In this document: positions 12,991 through 20,826 of the stretch, piece after piece
Numbering within the stretch: the first letter of the stretch is position 1
How the letters are laid out: each line of letters starts with the position of its first letter
Source of the DNA: CALIKS01 sp964440295
GTDB lineage: Archaea > Thermoproteota > Nitrososphaeria_A > Caldarchaeales > Calditenuaceae
Assembly (NCBI GenBank): GCA_964440295.1
Contig: CAYTRT010000021.1
Coordinates: forward strand, 1-24,512
Length of the DNA stretch: 24,512 nt
Direction: 5' to 3'
The notes under the pieces: model-generated
Seen by the model: only the letters and a program-made list of their open reading frames with translations
Told to the model about the DNA's origin: nothing
Database searches by the model: none
Position numbers and translations under genes: made by a program

Positions 12991-13998
12991 GAATTTGTTG
13001 TTCTTCTCGGGCCTTCGGGCTGCGGTAAGACAACCACGCTTAGATGCATCGCGGGACTGGAATATCCTGACTCAGGCGAGATCTATATAGAGGACAGGGT
13101 CGTGAATGACCTCCCACCCAAAGACAGGGACGTCGCCATGGTATTCCAGAACTACGCCCTTTATCCACATATGACGGCTTTTGACAACATTGCCTTCCCA
13201 CTAAAGATGAGAAAAGTTCCTAAGGATGAGATTGAGAGGCGTGTTAAGGAAGTTGCTAAATTGTTAAACATTGAGCATCTGCTTAACAGGAAGCCCCGAC
13301 AGCTTAGCGGTGGTGAGCAGCAGCGAGTAGCTTTAGGCCGAGCAATTGTACGTAAGCCTAAGGTTTTCTTGATGGACGAGCCACTTAGTAACTTGGACGC
13401 CAAGTTGAGAATATTCATGAGGGCTGAGCTGAAGCGTCTTCAGAAGGAATTGAAGGTAACAACCGTTTACGTCACCCATGACCAAGCCGAGGCGATGGCT
13501 ATGGCTGACAAGATTGCCGTGATGAATAATGGAAAACTCCTGCAATATGACGAGCCCTCGGTGGTTTATCATCGCCCAGCTACCATGTTTGTAGGTGCAT
13601 TCCTAGGAAGCCCACCGATGAACATGATAAAGACATCGTTGTCGAGGAAAAATGGTGACGTAATACTAGACGCGGGGGCGTTCACGTACAAGTTGCCGAG
13701 TGATATCGGAGAAATAGTATCCAATCAGGCAACGTCTTCCGAGGTATATTTGGGAGTTCGTCCAGAAGACTTACAGGTTAGCGTGGAAAAAACAATTAAC
13801 ACGGTCATTCCTGCAGAAGTTTATGTTGTGGAGCCCCAGGGAGCAAATCTAGTTATTGACTTGAAGATTGGCGACCAGATAATTAAGGCAATAACGCCAT
13901 TGACTCTAGATGCCAAACTGGGACAACAAGTATGGGTCGGATTTGACTTAAAGAAGATCCACATATTCGACGGTAAGACAGAAAAAACAATATACTGA
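12991..13998 (+). CDS. Sugar-type ABC transporter ATPase (MalK/UgpC family), 5' end in gap
   Basis: An ATP-binding subunit of a CUT1-type importer, about 336 residues visible. Walker A is GPSGCGKTTT, the Q-loop VFQNYALYPHM, the signature LSGGEQQRVALGRAI, Walker B VFLMDEPLSNLD, and the H-loop VTHDQAEAMAMADKIAVM. After about residue 225 come the OB-fold/TOBE regulatory domains (VGAFLGSPPMNMI, VYLGVRPEDLQV). Only about 25-30 N-terminal residues are lost in the gap. No permease or binding protein is in the window, so its partner genes are either in the gap or elsewhere; MalK-type ATPases can serve several importers. Sugar specificity cannot be read. Confidence 0.9.
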   Translation, partial: EFVVLLGPSGCGKTTTLRCIAGLEYPDSGEIYIEDRVVNDLPPKDRDVAMVFQNYALYPHMTAFDNIAFPLKMRKVPKDEIERRVKEVAKLLNIEHLLNRKPRQLSGGEQQRVALGRAIVRKPKVFLMDEPLSNLDAKLRIFMRAELKRLQKELKVTTVYVTHDQAEAMAMADKIAVMNNGKLLQYDEPSVVYHRPATMFVGAFLGSPPMNMIKTSLSRKNGDVILDAGAFTYKLPSDIGEIVSNQATSSEVYLGVRPEDLQVSVEKTINTVIPAEVYVVEPQGANLVIDLKIGDQIIKAITPLTLDAKLGQQVWVGFDLKKIHIFDGKTEKTIY

Positions 13999-14055
13999 AC
14001 CGGCCAGCCTAGAAATATCTAATATAGAGCGCTTTTTACAATTTATCTGAAAGGC

Positions 14056-14406
14056 ATGACCACGGAGCCTAGCACAGAGGATCTAATTGATATTTTAAAA
14101 ATTCTCAGAGAAATAATCACGTCGCTGCAAAAATTCATAGACAGTGACGACTATAAATTTATTGAGGACGCCCGATCTTCCTGCTATAAACTATTGAACG
14201 ATCATAGATTAAGTAATTATGAGTTGTCCGGTAAGATGGATCTGGTTAAGAACGTCGAGTCAATGTATGAGAAGATAAAGTCTCGTAAAAATGGTTTAGA
14301 TCTTCTTGAGCATGGATTATTAGTCCAGCAAGCTGTATATACAATAACTAGGGCAAACATAATGGCCGTGGGTATAGAATTTAAGCTAAAGCGATCTAAG
14401 GGCTAG
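14056..14406 (+). CDS. Small helical protein of unknown function
   Basis: A 116-residue protein that appears all-helical (TEDLIDILKILREIITSLQK, SYELLNDHR-like middle, YTITRANIMAVGIEFKLK). I recognise no family or motif. The start is ATG 14056, 57 bp after the ABC ATPase stop. Its 3' end overlaps nuoH on the opposite strand by 4 bp. Codon pattern and length favour a real gene. Confidence 0.55.
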   Translation: MTTEPSTEDLIDILKILREIITSLQKFIDSDDYKFIEDARSSCYKLLNDHRLSNYELSGKMDLVKNVESMYEKIKSRKNGLDLLEHGLLVQQAVYTITRANIMAVGIEFKLKRSKG

Positions 14407-15464
14407 CGGCTGATCAGTAATGCCGAAAGCACGGATGTTAATAGGAGATTTATGAATCCTAGAGGGATTAGGTATTTCCACCCTATATCTAGAACTCTAC
14501 CTATTGTCAATCTAGGATAGGCTCCCCTGATTATGACTAGTACTGTGAATAGGATCAGAGCCTTTAGTATTACCCAGAAAGGAGCTGATATTGTCTCTGG
14601 AACAAACGGGATCGAGGGCCCATGCCAGCCACCAAGATAGATGAGTGACGCCAACACACAGAGCGCCAGGGTCTTTTCATAAGACGTGAACTGGATCATT
14701 AGGAAATATACTCCTGAATACTCGGTATGCCAGCCAGAAACAATCTCGCTCTCAGCGGTTGGTATATCGAATGGTACTCGCTCCGACTCAGCAATCATAG
14801 TGATGAAAAACACTATAAAGCCTAAAAACTGTGGCAAAATGAAGGGCATGATACTTTGGGCCTCAACGATTTTCACCAAGTCAAACGATCTGGCGCTCAT
14901 TATTATTCCTGTTAGGGAGAGGAACATTGGTATCTCGTATCCAAATAGCTGTAATGCAAATCTACTCATTCCAATGAACGGGTACTTGCTTCCAGCTGCA
15001 TAGCCCGCGAGAACTATTGGAATTGGACTTACTGCTAGGATGCCGAAAAAGAGTAGGAGACCTACGTCGGATGGATAGATTATCCAGCCAGCGCCGAACG
15101 GCAAAAACGCAAACAACAATAGGGAAAGTATTAAAGCAGCTCCGGGCATAACTACAAAGAGATATTTATTCCTAACATCTGGAACGATTCTTTCTTTAGA
15201 CAAGATCTTCAGGGCGTCAGCAACCAACTGAAGAATACCGCTTACTTTTCCAACATGCAGCGGGCCAACTCTAAGCATAACTCTTGCAAGAATCTTTCTT
15301 TCATACCATACAGCGAATAATCCTAAAATTATACCGAAAAGAGCCCCTGGAAAAACAACAGCTTTGATGAAAGGTTCAGTTAAGGTAAGCTTAACGACAC
15401 TTTTAATTGGTGCTGGAAGTGACTCGATTATGCTTGCTATTATTTGAATGAGATTAGGCATCAA
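14403..15464 (-). CDS. nuoH: NADH dehydrogenase-like complex I subunit H
   Basis: The membrane subunit that joins the peripheral arm and lines the quinone cavity. It is 353 residues with about eight to nine helices. Diagnostic blocks: VWYERKILARVMLRVGPLHVG, LQLVADALKILSKE, AESERVPFDIPTAESEIVSG and WHTEYSGVYFLM, then LGGWHGP. The acidic quinone-site residues in the ESER...TAESE loop are present. The likely start is ATG 15461 (TTG 15464 in frame). Its Shine-Dalgarno sequence GGGGGAGG lies within the last codons (RGGG) of nuoA, so the two are tightly coupled. nuoB, C and D, usually between A and H, are absent here. Confidence 0.95.
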   Translation of the reverse strand: MMPNLIQIIASIIESLPAPIKSVVKLTLTEPFIKAVVFPGALFGIILGLFAVWYERKILARVMLRVGPLHVGKVSGILQLVADALKILSKERIVPDVRNKYLFVVMPGAALILSLLLFAFLPFGAGWIIYPSDVGLLLFFGILAVSPIPIVLAGYAAGSKYPFIGMSRFALQLFGYEIPMFLSLTGIIMSARSFDLVKIVEAQSIMPFILPQFLGFIVFFITMIAESERVPFDIPTAESEIVSGWHTEYSGVYFLMIQFTSYEKTLALCVLASLIYLGGWHGPSIPFVPETISAPFWVILKALILFTVLVIIRGAYPRLTIGRVLDIGWKYLIPLGFINLLLTSVLSALLISR

Positions 15465-15857
15465 TTATCCTCCCCCTCTTTCTAGTTTTTGCGTCAGGTT
15501 TTTCATGAATAGACTTAGGTATATAGAGACTGCTGTAATGATTGATAGCACTATTACTCCACCATACATGGACTCAGTTGACTCCATTAATGAAATTGAT
15601 GTGATAAACGCTACTAACGCGAGTAATGCGTATGCAATGTAAATAATTATGTAGGGAAAATACTCTATAGGGTAAGGGCTAACTCTGTAGGGAATGGGTG
15701 TCTGTCCGGACTCGAACAGCATCTTCTTTACTTTTGACGGCCTCTTCGGAGCGAGTATGACTGATATCAAGTAGAAGATTATAGGTGCAAGTAGACAAAA
15801 CATTACGTATAGAATCAACGCATTATTAAGAGTCTCCACAACCAGCTCTTGAATCAA
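15465..15857 (-). CDS. nuoA: NADH dehydrogenase-like complex I subunit A
   Basis: A 130-residue protein with three transmembrane helices (about residues 14-36, 66-89, 96-118). The conserved cytoplasmic loop is KKMLFESGQTPIPYRVSPYPIEYFPYIIIY, the NuoA FE(S/C)G...P signature next to the quinone site. The usual Cys of FECG is Ser here, a change seen in other archaeal NuoA. The start is TTG 15857; a TATA-like element (minus strand TTTATATTAC, about 15880-15889) predicts a nearly leaderless transcript. It heads a nuoA-nuoH pair. Confidence 0.88.
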   Translation of the reverse strand: MIQELVVETLNNALILYVMFCLLAPIIFYLISVILAPKRPSKVKKMLFESGQTPIPYRVSPYPIEYFPYIIIYIAYALLALVAFITSISLMESTESMYGGVIVLSIITAVSIYLSLFMKNLTQKLERGGG

Positions 15858-15994
15858 TTCATTTATCTCAAAAAATTACTGTAATATAAATATGATTATT
15901 AACGTGCTGGGTTATAAGAAACTTGTTATGCATATTCTATTGTGTTTAAAATGAAGTTCGCTACATGCGGCTTAGAATGGATTTAGAGCTACAG

Positions 15995-17299
15995 TCACGG
16001 CGTTAACCTGAACTTATCTCGTGGGAATAGTATCGTTTCTCTTATGTTTGTTTTTCGCGTTAATACCATTAGCAGCCTCTCAAATCCAAGACCCCAGCCA
16101 GCATGTAGAGGCATCCCATAGTCATAAACTTTCAAATGATATCTAAAGTCCTCAGGGTTTAAGCCCTTTTCCCTAATCCGAGATTCTAGCAGTGGCCTAT
16201 CCGATATTCTTGTGCCTCCAGACGATAGTTCTAACCACTGATACATCAAGTCAAATGACTCTGAAACTTGATCATTATTATCGGATGGCTTTATATAGAA
16301 TGGCTTTGAGGCAGTTGGGAAATGAGTTATGAAATAAAAGCCTAAATGCTTGCTTCCCAAGAGTCTAAGCTCCTGCGTCGTGAAGTCGTCTCCCCATTTT
16401 TTCTTTACTCCTAAACTTTCTAGTTCGCTTAATGCGTCGTCATAGGTTATGCGTAGAAATGGTCTTTTTGGGATTTTTAGGTTAACTTTTAAGATGTTGA
16501 GTTCTCTTTCTCTTTCTGATAGGACCTTCTCGATGACGTGGACTATGAGTCCTTCAAGTATATTCATGACTCCCTCGTAGTCAAGGAAAGCTGCCTCAAT
16601 ATCGATTGACGTGAACTCGCTGATATGTCGTCTCGTATGTGATTCTTCAGCCCTGAAGAATGGTCCAATCTCGAATACCCGTTCGAAAACAGTCACTAAT
16701 TCTTCTTTATACAGCTGCGGGCTCTGGGCAAGATATGCAACTTTATCAAAATACTTAACTTCAAATAGGCTTGCCCCTCCCTCAGTCGCCGTTGCTATTA
16801 TTCTAGGCGTCCTGACCTCCACGAATCCTAATGAGCGTAGATACTCGCGACAGGCGTTTAGGACTGTGTCGCCTATTAGAAAAATTGCTCTATGCTCCGG
16901 CCTTCTTAGATCTAGAATTCTATTTTCAAGGCGAGTTGTCATTGTTGCTTTGACCTTCCCCACAACGTCGTAGGGAAGGGGCTCAACAGCCCTATTCAAG
17001 ACCGTGATACTTGAGGCTTTAAGCTCCGCTCCAAGTCTCGACTTCGGCTCAGCTTTAACTACACCGCTTACTTTGACTACTGATTCCTTCGTGACTTTTT
17101 CCAGCTCAGATAGATCATTTCTGGACAGTGTATCACGTCTTATGCTTACTTGGCATGTCCCTGTTTTATCGCGTAAAATTAAAAAGACTAGTGATCCTAG
17201 GTCTCTGACCTCGTGAATCCATCCTAAAAGGTATCCCTCTAGCCCGTCATTTCGCTCGTGGACATCGACCGCATAGACTCTTCTGTCTGCTCCTCCCAT
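15995..17299 (-). CDS. aspS: Aspartyl-tRNA synthetase, archaeal type
   Basis: A class IIb synthetase of 434 residues that charges tRNA-Asp. The OB-fold anticodon domain has GWIHEVRDLGSLVFLILRDKTG. The catalytic core has GKVKATMTTRLENRILDLRRPE, IIATATEGGASLFEVKYF, AQSPQLYKE, motif 2 FFRAEESHTRRHISEFTSID and motif 3 GWGLGFERLLMVL, ending FPRDKFRLTP. His29 stands where the discriminating Thermococcus enzyme has Trp, which may mean it also charges tRNA-Asn (non-discriminating). A GGTGGAG ribosome binding site precedes ATG 17299, and an AT-rich TATA region (TTATAATTTATTATAG, minus strand) lies at about 17318-17333. It follows the NusA-like gene on the same strand. Confidence 0.94.
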   Translation of the reverse strand: MGGADRRVYAVDVHERNDGLEGYLLGWIHEVRDLGSLVFLILRDKTGTCQVSIRRDTLSRNDLSELEKVTKESVVKVSGVVKAEPKSRLGAELKASSITVLNRAVEPLPYDVVGKVKATMTTRLENRILDLRRPEHRAIFLIGDTVLNACREYLRSLGFVEVRTPRIIATATEGGASLFEVKYFDKVAYLAQSPQLYKEELVTVFERVFEIGPFFRAEESHTRRHISEFTSIDIEAAFLDYEGVMNILEGLIVHVIEKVLSERERELNILKVNLKIPKRPFLRITYDDALSELESLGVKKKWGDDFTTQELRLLGSKHLGFYFITHFPTASKPFYIKPSDNNDQVSESFDLMYQWLELSSGGTRISDRPLLESRIREKGLNPEDFRYHLKVYDYGMPLHAGWGLGFERLLMVLTRKTNIRETILFPRDKFRLTP

Positions 17300-17353
17300 T
17301 GGGCTCCACCACTTCTAGGCTATAATAAATTATAAGCAGTACTAAAATGTAGT

Positions 17354-17857
17354 CTATCTCGATACAAATCTAGTCCTGATGGTTTTTCCCTTGAGTAATC
17401 TTACAATCTCTGTGAGAACATCGGGCGTGATATTCATTTTTGACTTGCTATCAATCAATAGCCCTAGTTCTTCTGTTCCATCAGGTAGCCATATTTTAGT
17501 TATGGATACTAGTCTTGCTGGCGATATTAATGATCCAATGAACTCGTTAAAATTATCACTATCCTTAAACAATCTTACTTTTCTCTTGGTCTTAGCTTCA
17601 AGCCTTGTTTCAAGAAGGCTCAATTGAGTTTGACTTACATCTTCTTCAATCTTAATAAAAATATAAATTACTCCATAAAGCTCAATTGATTTTATATATT
17701 CAGATTTTTGCAGAAAAATAAAATTTTTTTCTTCATCTAGTAGGGTAGCCATGATTTTTATGTCTAGCTCTGAGACGATGTTCTCTCGTAGTTTCGCTTC
17801 GCATTTTGGACAAAGAACTCCACTCTTTAGGTCGAATTGGCAAACCGGCGTTCTCAA
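17354..17857 (-). CDS. NusA-like / KH-related archaeal protein with N-terminal Cys motif
   Basis: A 167-residue protein like the crenarchaeal proteins usually labelled 'transcription elongation factor NusA-like'. The N-terminus has a Cys cluster, PVCQFDLKSGVLCPKCEAKL (Cys6, 16, 19), then ELDIKIMATLLDEEK. The C-terminal half (FIGSLISPARLVSITKIWLPDGT and onward) fits a KH-type alpha/beta unit. Its function in archaea is not established. The start used is TTG 17857 with GGTGG 6 bases before it. A better ribosome binding site (GGAGGAG) and ATG at 17879 are one frame off. It lies between alba and aspS on the same strand, probably one operon. Confidence 0.75.
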   Translation of the reverse strand: MRTPVCQFDLKSGVLCPKCEAKLRENIVSELDIKIMATLLDEEKNFIFLQKSEYIKSIELYGVIYIFIKIEEDVSQTQLSLLETRLEAKTKRKVRLFKDSDNFNEFIGSLISPARLVSITKIWLPDGTEELGLLIDSKSKMNITPDVLTEIVRLLKGKTIRTRFVSR

Positions 17858-17909
17858 TGGGATCCACCTGTCTTCGCATCCCAGCCCTCCTCCGAGTTCT
17901 TTAGGTAGT

Positions 17910-18185
17910 CTATTGTCCTACCCGAATTTCTATTGTGCTTACGTTTACGTCTCTACCATCTTGTCCCTTGATCATATCTGTACCTATCTTTATCTCGTGT
18001 ATCTTCAGGTCTTTGAAGAATCTGTTCTTCAAGATCTGCACGACGTCTACGGCTCTGCTGATCGATCTTCCTCTTGCCTTCAATGTTACGTTTTGTCCTT
18101 GCTGCAGCGATATCAGACACGCCAAGACATAGCTCATGGCCGGCTTCTTCCCAATCAATACCGTAACTTCTGACGACATGTGCAT
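17910..18185 (-). CDS. albA: Chromatin protein Alba
   Basis: A DNA/RNA-binding chromatin protein of 91 residues (89 from the second ATG). Family blocks: VTVLIGKKPAMSYVLACLISL with the paired lysines (Lys13, Lys14; Sir2-acetylation position in Sulfolobus), KARGRSISRAVDVVQILKNRFF, IKIGTDMI and the C-terminal VSTIEIRVGQ. ATG 18179 is the more likely start because GAGGT lies 8 bases upstream; ATG 18185 is in frame. It is the first gene of the alba / NusA-like / aspS cluster. No histone gene is seen in this window. Confidence 0.95.
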   Translation of the reverse strand: MHMSSEVTVLIGKKPAMSYVLACLISLQQGQNVTLKARGRSISRAVDVVQILKNRFFKDLKIHEIKIGTDMIKGQDGRDVNVSTIEIRVGQ

Positions 18186-18336
18186 CTACCTCTGTGGCTG
18201 GCGACTCTATCTATGTTACGCTATAATAAAAATATTATCTCGATCAATACCCACGAGGAGGAAATAAATAACAATAAATGTGTCAAATGTTCTCAAAACT
18301 AAATCGGCATAAAACAAAGATGGATGCAGCATTTGG

Positions 18337-18409
18337 TGGGCCGTCCCGGACTCGAACCGGGGACCTCCGCCGCGTCAGGGCGGCGTCATAACCACTAGAC
18401 CAACGGCCC
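18337..18409 (-). tRNA. tRNA-Val (anticodon GAC)
   Basis: A 73-nt cloverleaf on the minus strand. The acceptor GGGCCGT pairs with ACGGCCC, discriminator A. The anticodon stem is CCGCC/GGCGG with loop CTGACGC (anticodon GAC, valine GUC/GUU). The T-loop is TTCGAGT. It has no intron and no encoded CCA. It is identical to the tRNA-Val(CAC) at 7678-7750 except for positions 34 (G for C) and 37 (G for A). Confidence 0.97.
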
Positions 18410-18436
18410 AGCCGTTTTTATGGATTGGCGTCCTAT

Positions 18437-18470
18437 GATAAAAATTTTTCAGATCTCGATGCTTAAAAAC
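18437..18470. promoter_or_regulatory. Divergent promoters of tRNA-Val(GAC) and trpB2
   Basis: For the tRNA (minus strand) AATTTTTATC centred near 18441 predicts a start about 6 nt before the mature end. For trpB2 (plus strand) CTTAAAAACA centred near 18466 predicts a start near 18492, a leader of about 13 nt. Confidence 0.45.
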
Positions 18471-18505
18471 ATTTATTTAGAAGTATATTTATTTTTACTC
18501 TCACG

Positions 18506-19906
18506 ATGAATAGCAAAAAGATATTTTTGGATGAAAACGATATTCCTAAGAAGTGGTACAACATTTCGCCGGATCTTCCTTCACCTCTTCCTCCTCCGAT
18601 TAATCCCCAGACACGGAGCCCGATAGATCCAAAGGACCTCGAGAGAATCTTTCCACGCGCCCTGATCATGCAGGAGCTAAGCCAAGAAAGATGGATCGAC
18701 ATTCCACAGGAAGTAAGGGACATCTACACCTTGTGGAGGCCCACGCCCCTAATTCGTGCTGAGCGGCTTGAGAGGTTTTTAAAGACGCCGGCCAAGATCT
18801 ACTATAAATATGAGGGAGTAAGCCCGCCCGGCTCGCATAAGCCGAATACCGCCGTGGCTCAGGCATATTACAACTATAAAGAAGGTGTTGAGAGGCTTGC
18901 TACGGAGACTGGCGCAGGCCAGTGGGGGTCGGCATTGGCATTTGCGTGCAACTTGTTTGGACTAAAATGCACAGTATATATGGTCAGGTCGAGTTATGAT
19001 CAGAAACCATACAGAAGAGTGTTAATGCACTGCTGGGGAGCGGACGTTTATCCAAGCCCAAGCAACAACACAGAATTTGGTAGAGCGATACTCGCGAAGA
19101 ACCCGGACCATCCGGGCAGTCTTGGAATAGCGATCAGCGAAGCAATAGAAGATGCAGTGACGCATGAGAACGTCAAATATAGTTTAGGGAGCGTTTTAAA
19201 TTATGTGTTGATTCATCAAACAGTTCAGGGGCTCGAGGCTAAAAGGCAGATGGAAATGCTGGACGAGTATCCAGACATCGTGGCTGGCTGTGTGGGTGGT
19301 GGCAGTAGCTTTTCTGGCTTGTTTTGGCCATTTTACTACGATCTCTATGTAGCTAAGAAATCTCCAAAGAAGGTGAGGTTCGTCGCAACTGAGCCGACTG
19401 CATGTCCCACAATGACGAGGGGGATATACACTTATGACTTCGGAGACACTGCCAAGAAGACGCCTCTCCTAGCCATGTATACGCTGGGCTCTGATTTTGT
19501 GCCAGCGCCAATCCATGCAGGCGGGCTGAGATACCATGGAGATGCACCGACATTATGCTTGTTGCTGAAGCATCGCCTAGTCGAGCCAATAGCCTATGAC
19601 CAAGTCCAAGTCTTTGAGGCTGCCACGATATTTGCGAGGACAGAGGGATTAATCCCTGCACCAGAGCCATCACATACTATAAGGTACGTTATAGAGGAAG
19701 CACTCCGATGCAAACAGACAGGAGAAGAAAAAGTAATTCTATTTAATCTATGCGGACATGGCTTCTTTGACCTGCAGGCATACCAAGAATTCTTTGAAGG
19801 AAAACTACCAGCCTGGCAGTATCCAGAGGAAGAGATTAAAAAATCCATTGAGAGACACCTAAAAGAATATCCATGGATCAAAGAAATCCCATTCCTCAAT
19901 CAATGA
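18506..19906 (+). CDS. trpB: Tryptophan synthase beta-like PLP enzyme, TrpB2 type
   Basis: A 466-residue PLP-dependent enzyme of the TrpB2 branch, which joins indole and serine to make tryptophan. TrpB2 marks are the extended N-terminus (about 100 residues before the core) with LWRPTPLIRAERLE. The PLP lysine is Lys112 in PPGSHKPNTA, the catalytic Glu134 is in ETGAGQWGSAL, and the phosphate loop is GCVGGGSSFSG. The C-terminal insert LSQERWIDIPQEVRDIY is also near the TrpB2 pattern. No trpA or other trp genes are adjacent, consistent with the stand-alone indole-salvage role proposed for TrpB2. The start is ATG 18506. Confidence 0.93.
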   Translation: MNSKKIFLDENDIPKKWYNISPDLPSPLPPPINPQTRSPIDPKDLERIFPRALIMQELSQERWIDIPQEVRDIYTLWRPTPLIRAERLERFLKTPAKIYYKYEGVSPPGSHKPNTAVAQAYYNYKEGVERLATETGAGQWGSALAFACNLFGLKCTVYMVRSSYDQKPYRRVLMHCWGADVYPSPSNNTEFGRAILAKNPDHPGSLGIAISEAIEDAVTHENVKYSLGSVLNYVLIHQTVQGLEAKRQMEMLDEYPDIVAGCVGGGSSFSGLFWPFYYDLYVAKKSPKKVRFVATEPTACPTMTRGIYTYDFGDTAKKTPLLAMYTLGSDFVPAPIHAGGLRYHGDAPTLCLLLKHRLVEPIAYDQVQVFEAATIFARTEGLIPAPEPSHTIRYVIEEALRCKQTGEEKVILFNLCGHGFFDLQAYQEFFEGKLPAWQYPEEEIKKSIERHLKEYPWIKEIPFLNQ

Positions 19907-19915
19907 AAGATTTAT

Positions 19916-19928
19916 TTTATATATAAAT
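19916..19928 (+). promoter_or_regulatory. TATA box of the eL40 gene
   Basis: TTTATATATAAAT, a strong self-complementary TATA element right after the trpB stop. Its centre near 19922 predicts start near 19948, about 14 nt before ATG 19962. Confidence 0.6.
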
Positions 19929-19961
19929 ACTGGGACAATCAACAAATAAACTGAAACAGCT

Positions 19962-20123
19962 ATGCCGATAACAGATACTGCGTTGTTGCAGCTGGCGCAG
20001 CGAAGAAGGCTAGTATACAAGATTTGCCGTAACTGCGGAGCCAAAAATGCGCCTACTGCTGAAAAGTGCAGGAAGTGTCGGAGTTATAATTTAAGATGGA
20101 AGAAGCGAGAGATAAAGAGATAA
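19962..20123 (+). CDS. rpl40e: 50S ribosomal protein eL40 (L40e)
   Basis: A 53-residue ribosomal zinc protein starting MPITDTALLQLAQRRRLVYK and carrying the four-Cys ribbon CRNCGAKN...CRKCRSYNLR (Cys22, 25, 36, 39), with a basic C-terminus (WKKREIKR). Length and spacing match archaeal eL40 closely. It has its own TATA box after trpB2. The gene is short enough to be missed by gene finders with a 60-residue cutoff. Confidence 0.95.
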   Translation: MPITDTALLQLAQRRRLVYKICRNCGAKNAPTAEKCRKCRSYNLRWKKREIKR

Positions 20124-20160
20124 AGCCACATGATAAAATCGGATAATGGTTAGAGAAGTG

Positions 20161-20826
20161 TCATATTTGTATAGTGTCCATCATTTTTTCAGTCAATTTA
20201 ACAGAAAAAATTTTAGCAAAGTGTTGAATAAATTTTTGCTTTATCTCATTCATAGAGACTTCCCTTCCCAATATTTCGTTCAACGACGTGATTAGGTCTG
20301 GGGAGAAGCCGCAGGGTTTTATTGCATGGAAGTATCTTAAATCTACATTTATGTTAATGGCTATTCCGTGGTAGGTCACCCAGTTTTTTATCGCAAGTCC
20401 AATCGAAGCAATCTTTTTGCCTTTGACCCACACTCCGGGTTTTCCCACCACTCGCTCGGCAACCACGTTATAGTCTTTTAAAAGGTGTATTCCGACTTCT
20501 TCCAACATATTCACGAGTTGGTGCACATCCATCTGTGTCTCATCTAATTTGATTATTGGGTATGCTACGAGTTGTCCAGGCCCGTGATAAGTGACAGATC
20601 CGCCCCTCTCTACTCTAACTATAGGAATAGTCATTTGAGATACGTCCTCTATTTTCCCTCTCCTACCGATCGTGTATACGTGTGGGTGCTCAACCGTCAA
20701 CAAAACATCCGGTAATGCATTTACCTGTCTCTTTTCAACTATGTTTCTCTGTATTTCTAATGATTTTCCGTAATCCATGTATCCGAGGTCTATCCAATAC
20801 ATTATACGTTCATTTGACCTTGACAT
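20161..20826 (-). CDS. lipB: Octanoyl-[carrier protein]:protein N-octanoyltransferase LipB
   Basis: This enzyme transfers octanoyl groups to lipoyl domains, the step before LipA. 221 residues. Motifs: the substrate-binding RGGSVTYHGPGQLVAYP (74-90), Lys138 in KGKKIASIGLAI and the acyl-accepting Cys172 in KPCGF, so the Cys/Lys dyad is intact. The start is ATG 20826, supported by AAAAGGA about 7 bases upstream; it overlaps the lpd gene by 17 bp. It is the last gene of lipA-lpd-lipB. Confidence 0.94.
   Translation of the reverse strand: MSRSNERIMYWIDLGYMDYGKSLEIQRNIVEKRQVNALPDVLLTVEHPHVYTIGRRGKIEDVSQMTIPIVRVERGGSVTYHGPGQLVAYPIIKLDETQMDVHQLVNMLEEVGIHLLKDYNVVAERVVGKPGVWVKGKKIASIGLAIKNWVTYHGIAININVDLRYFHAIKPCGFSPDLITSLNEILGREVSMNEIKQKFIQHFAKIFSVKLTEKMMDTIQI

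Noticed and set aside
12070..13998. A single ferredoxin-ABC ATPase fusion protein of 642 residues
   Set aside because: The two halves are separated by 100 N placeholder bases and belong to unrelated families.
17751..18173. A 140-residue plus-strand frame over alba and the NusA-like gene
   Set aside because: Antisense to the conserved Alba gene; no ribosome binding site or recognisable domain.
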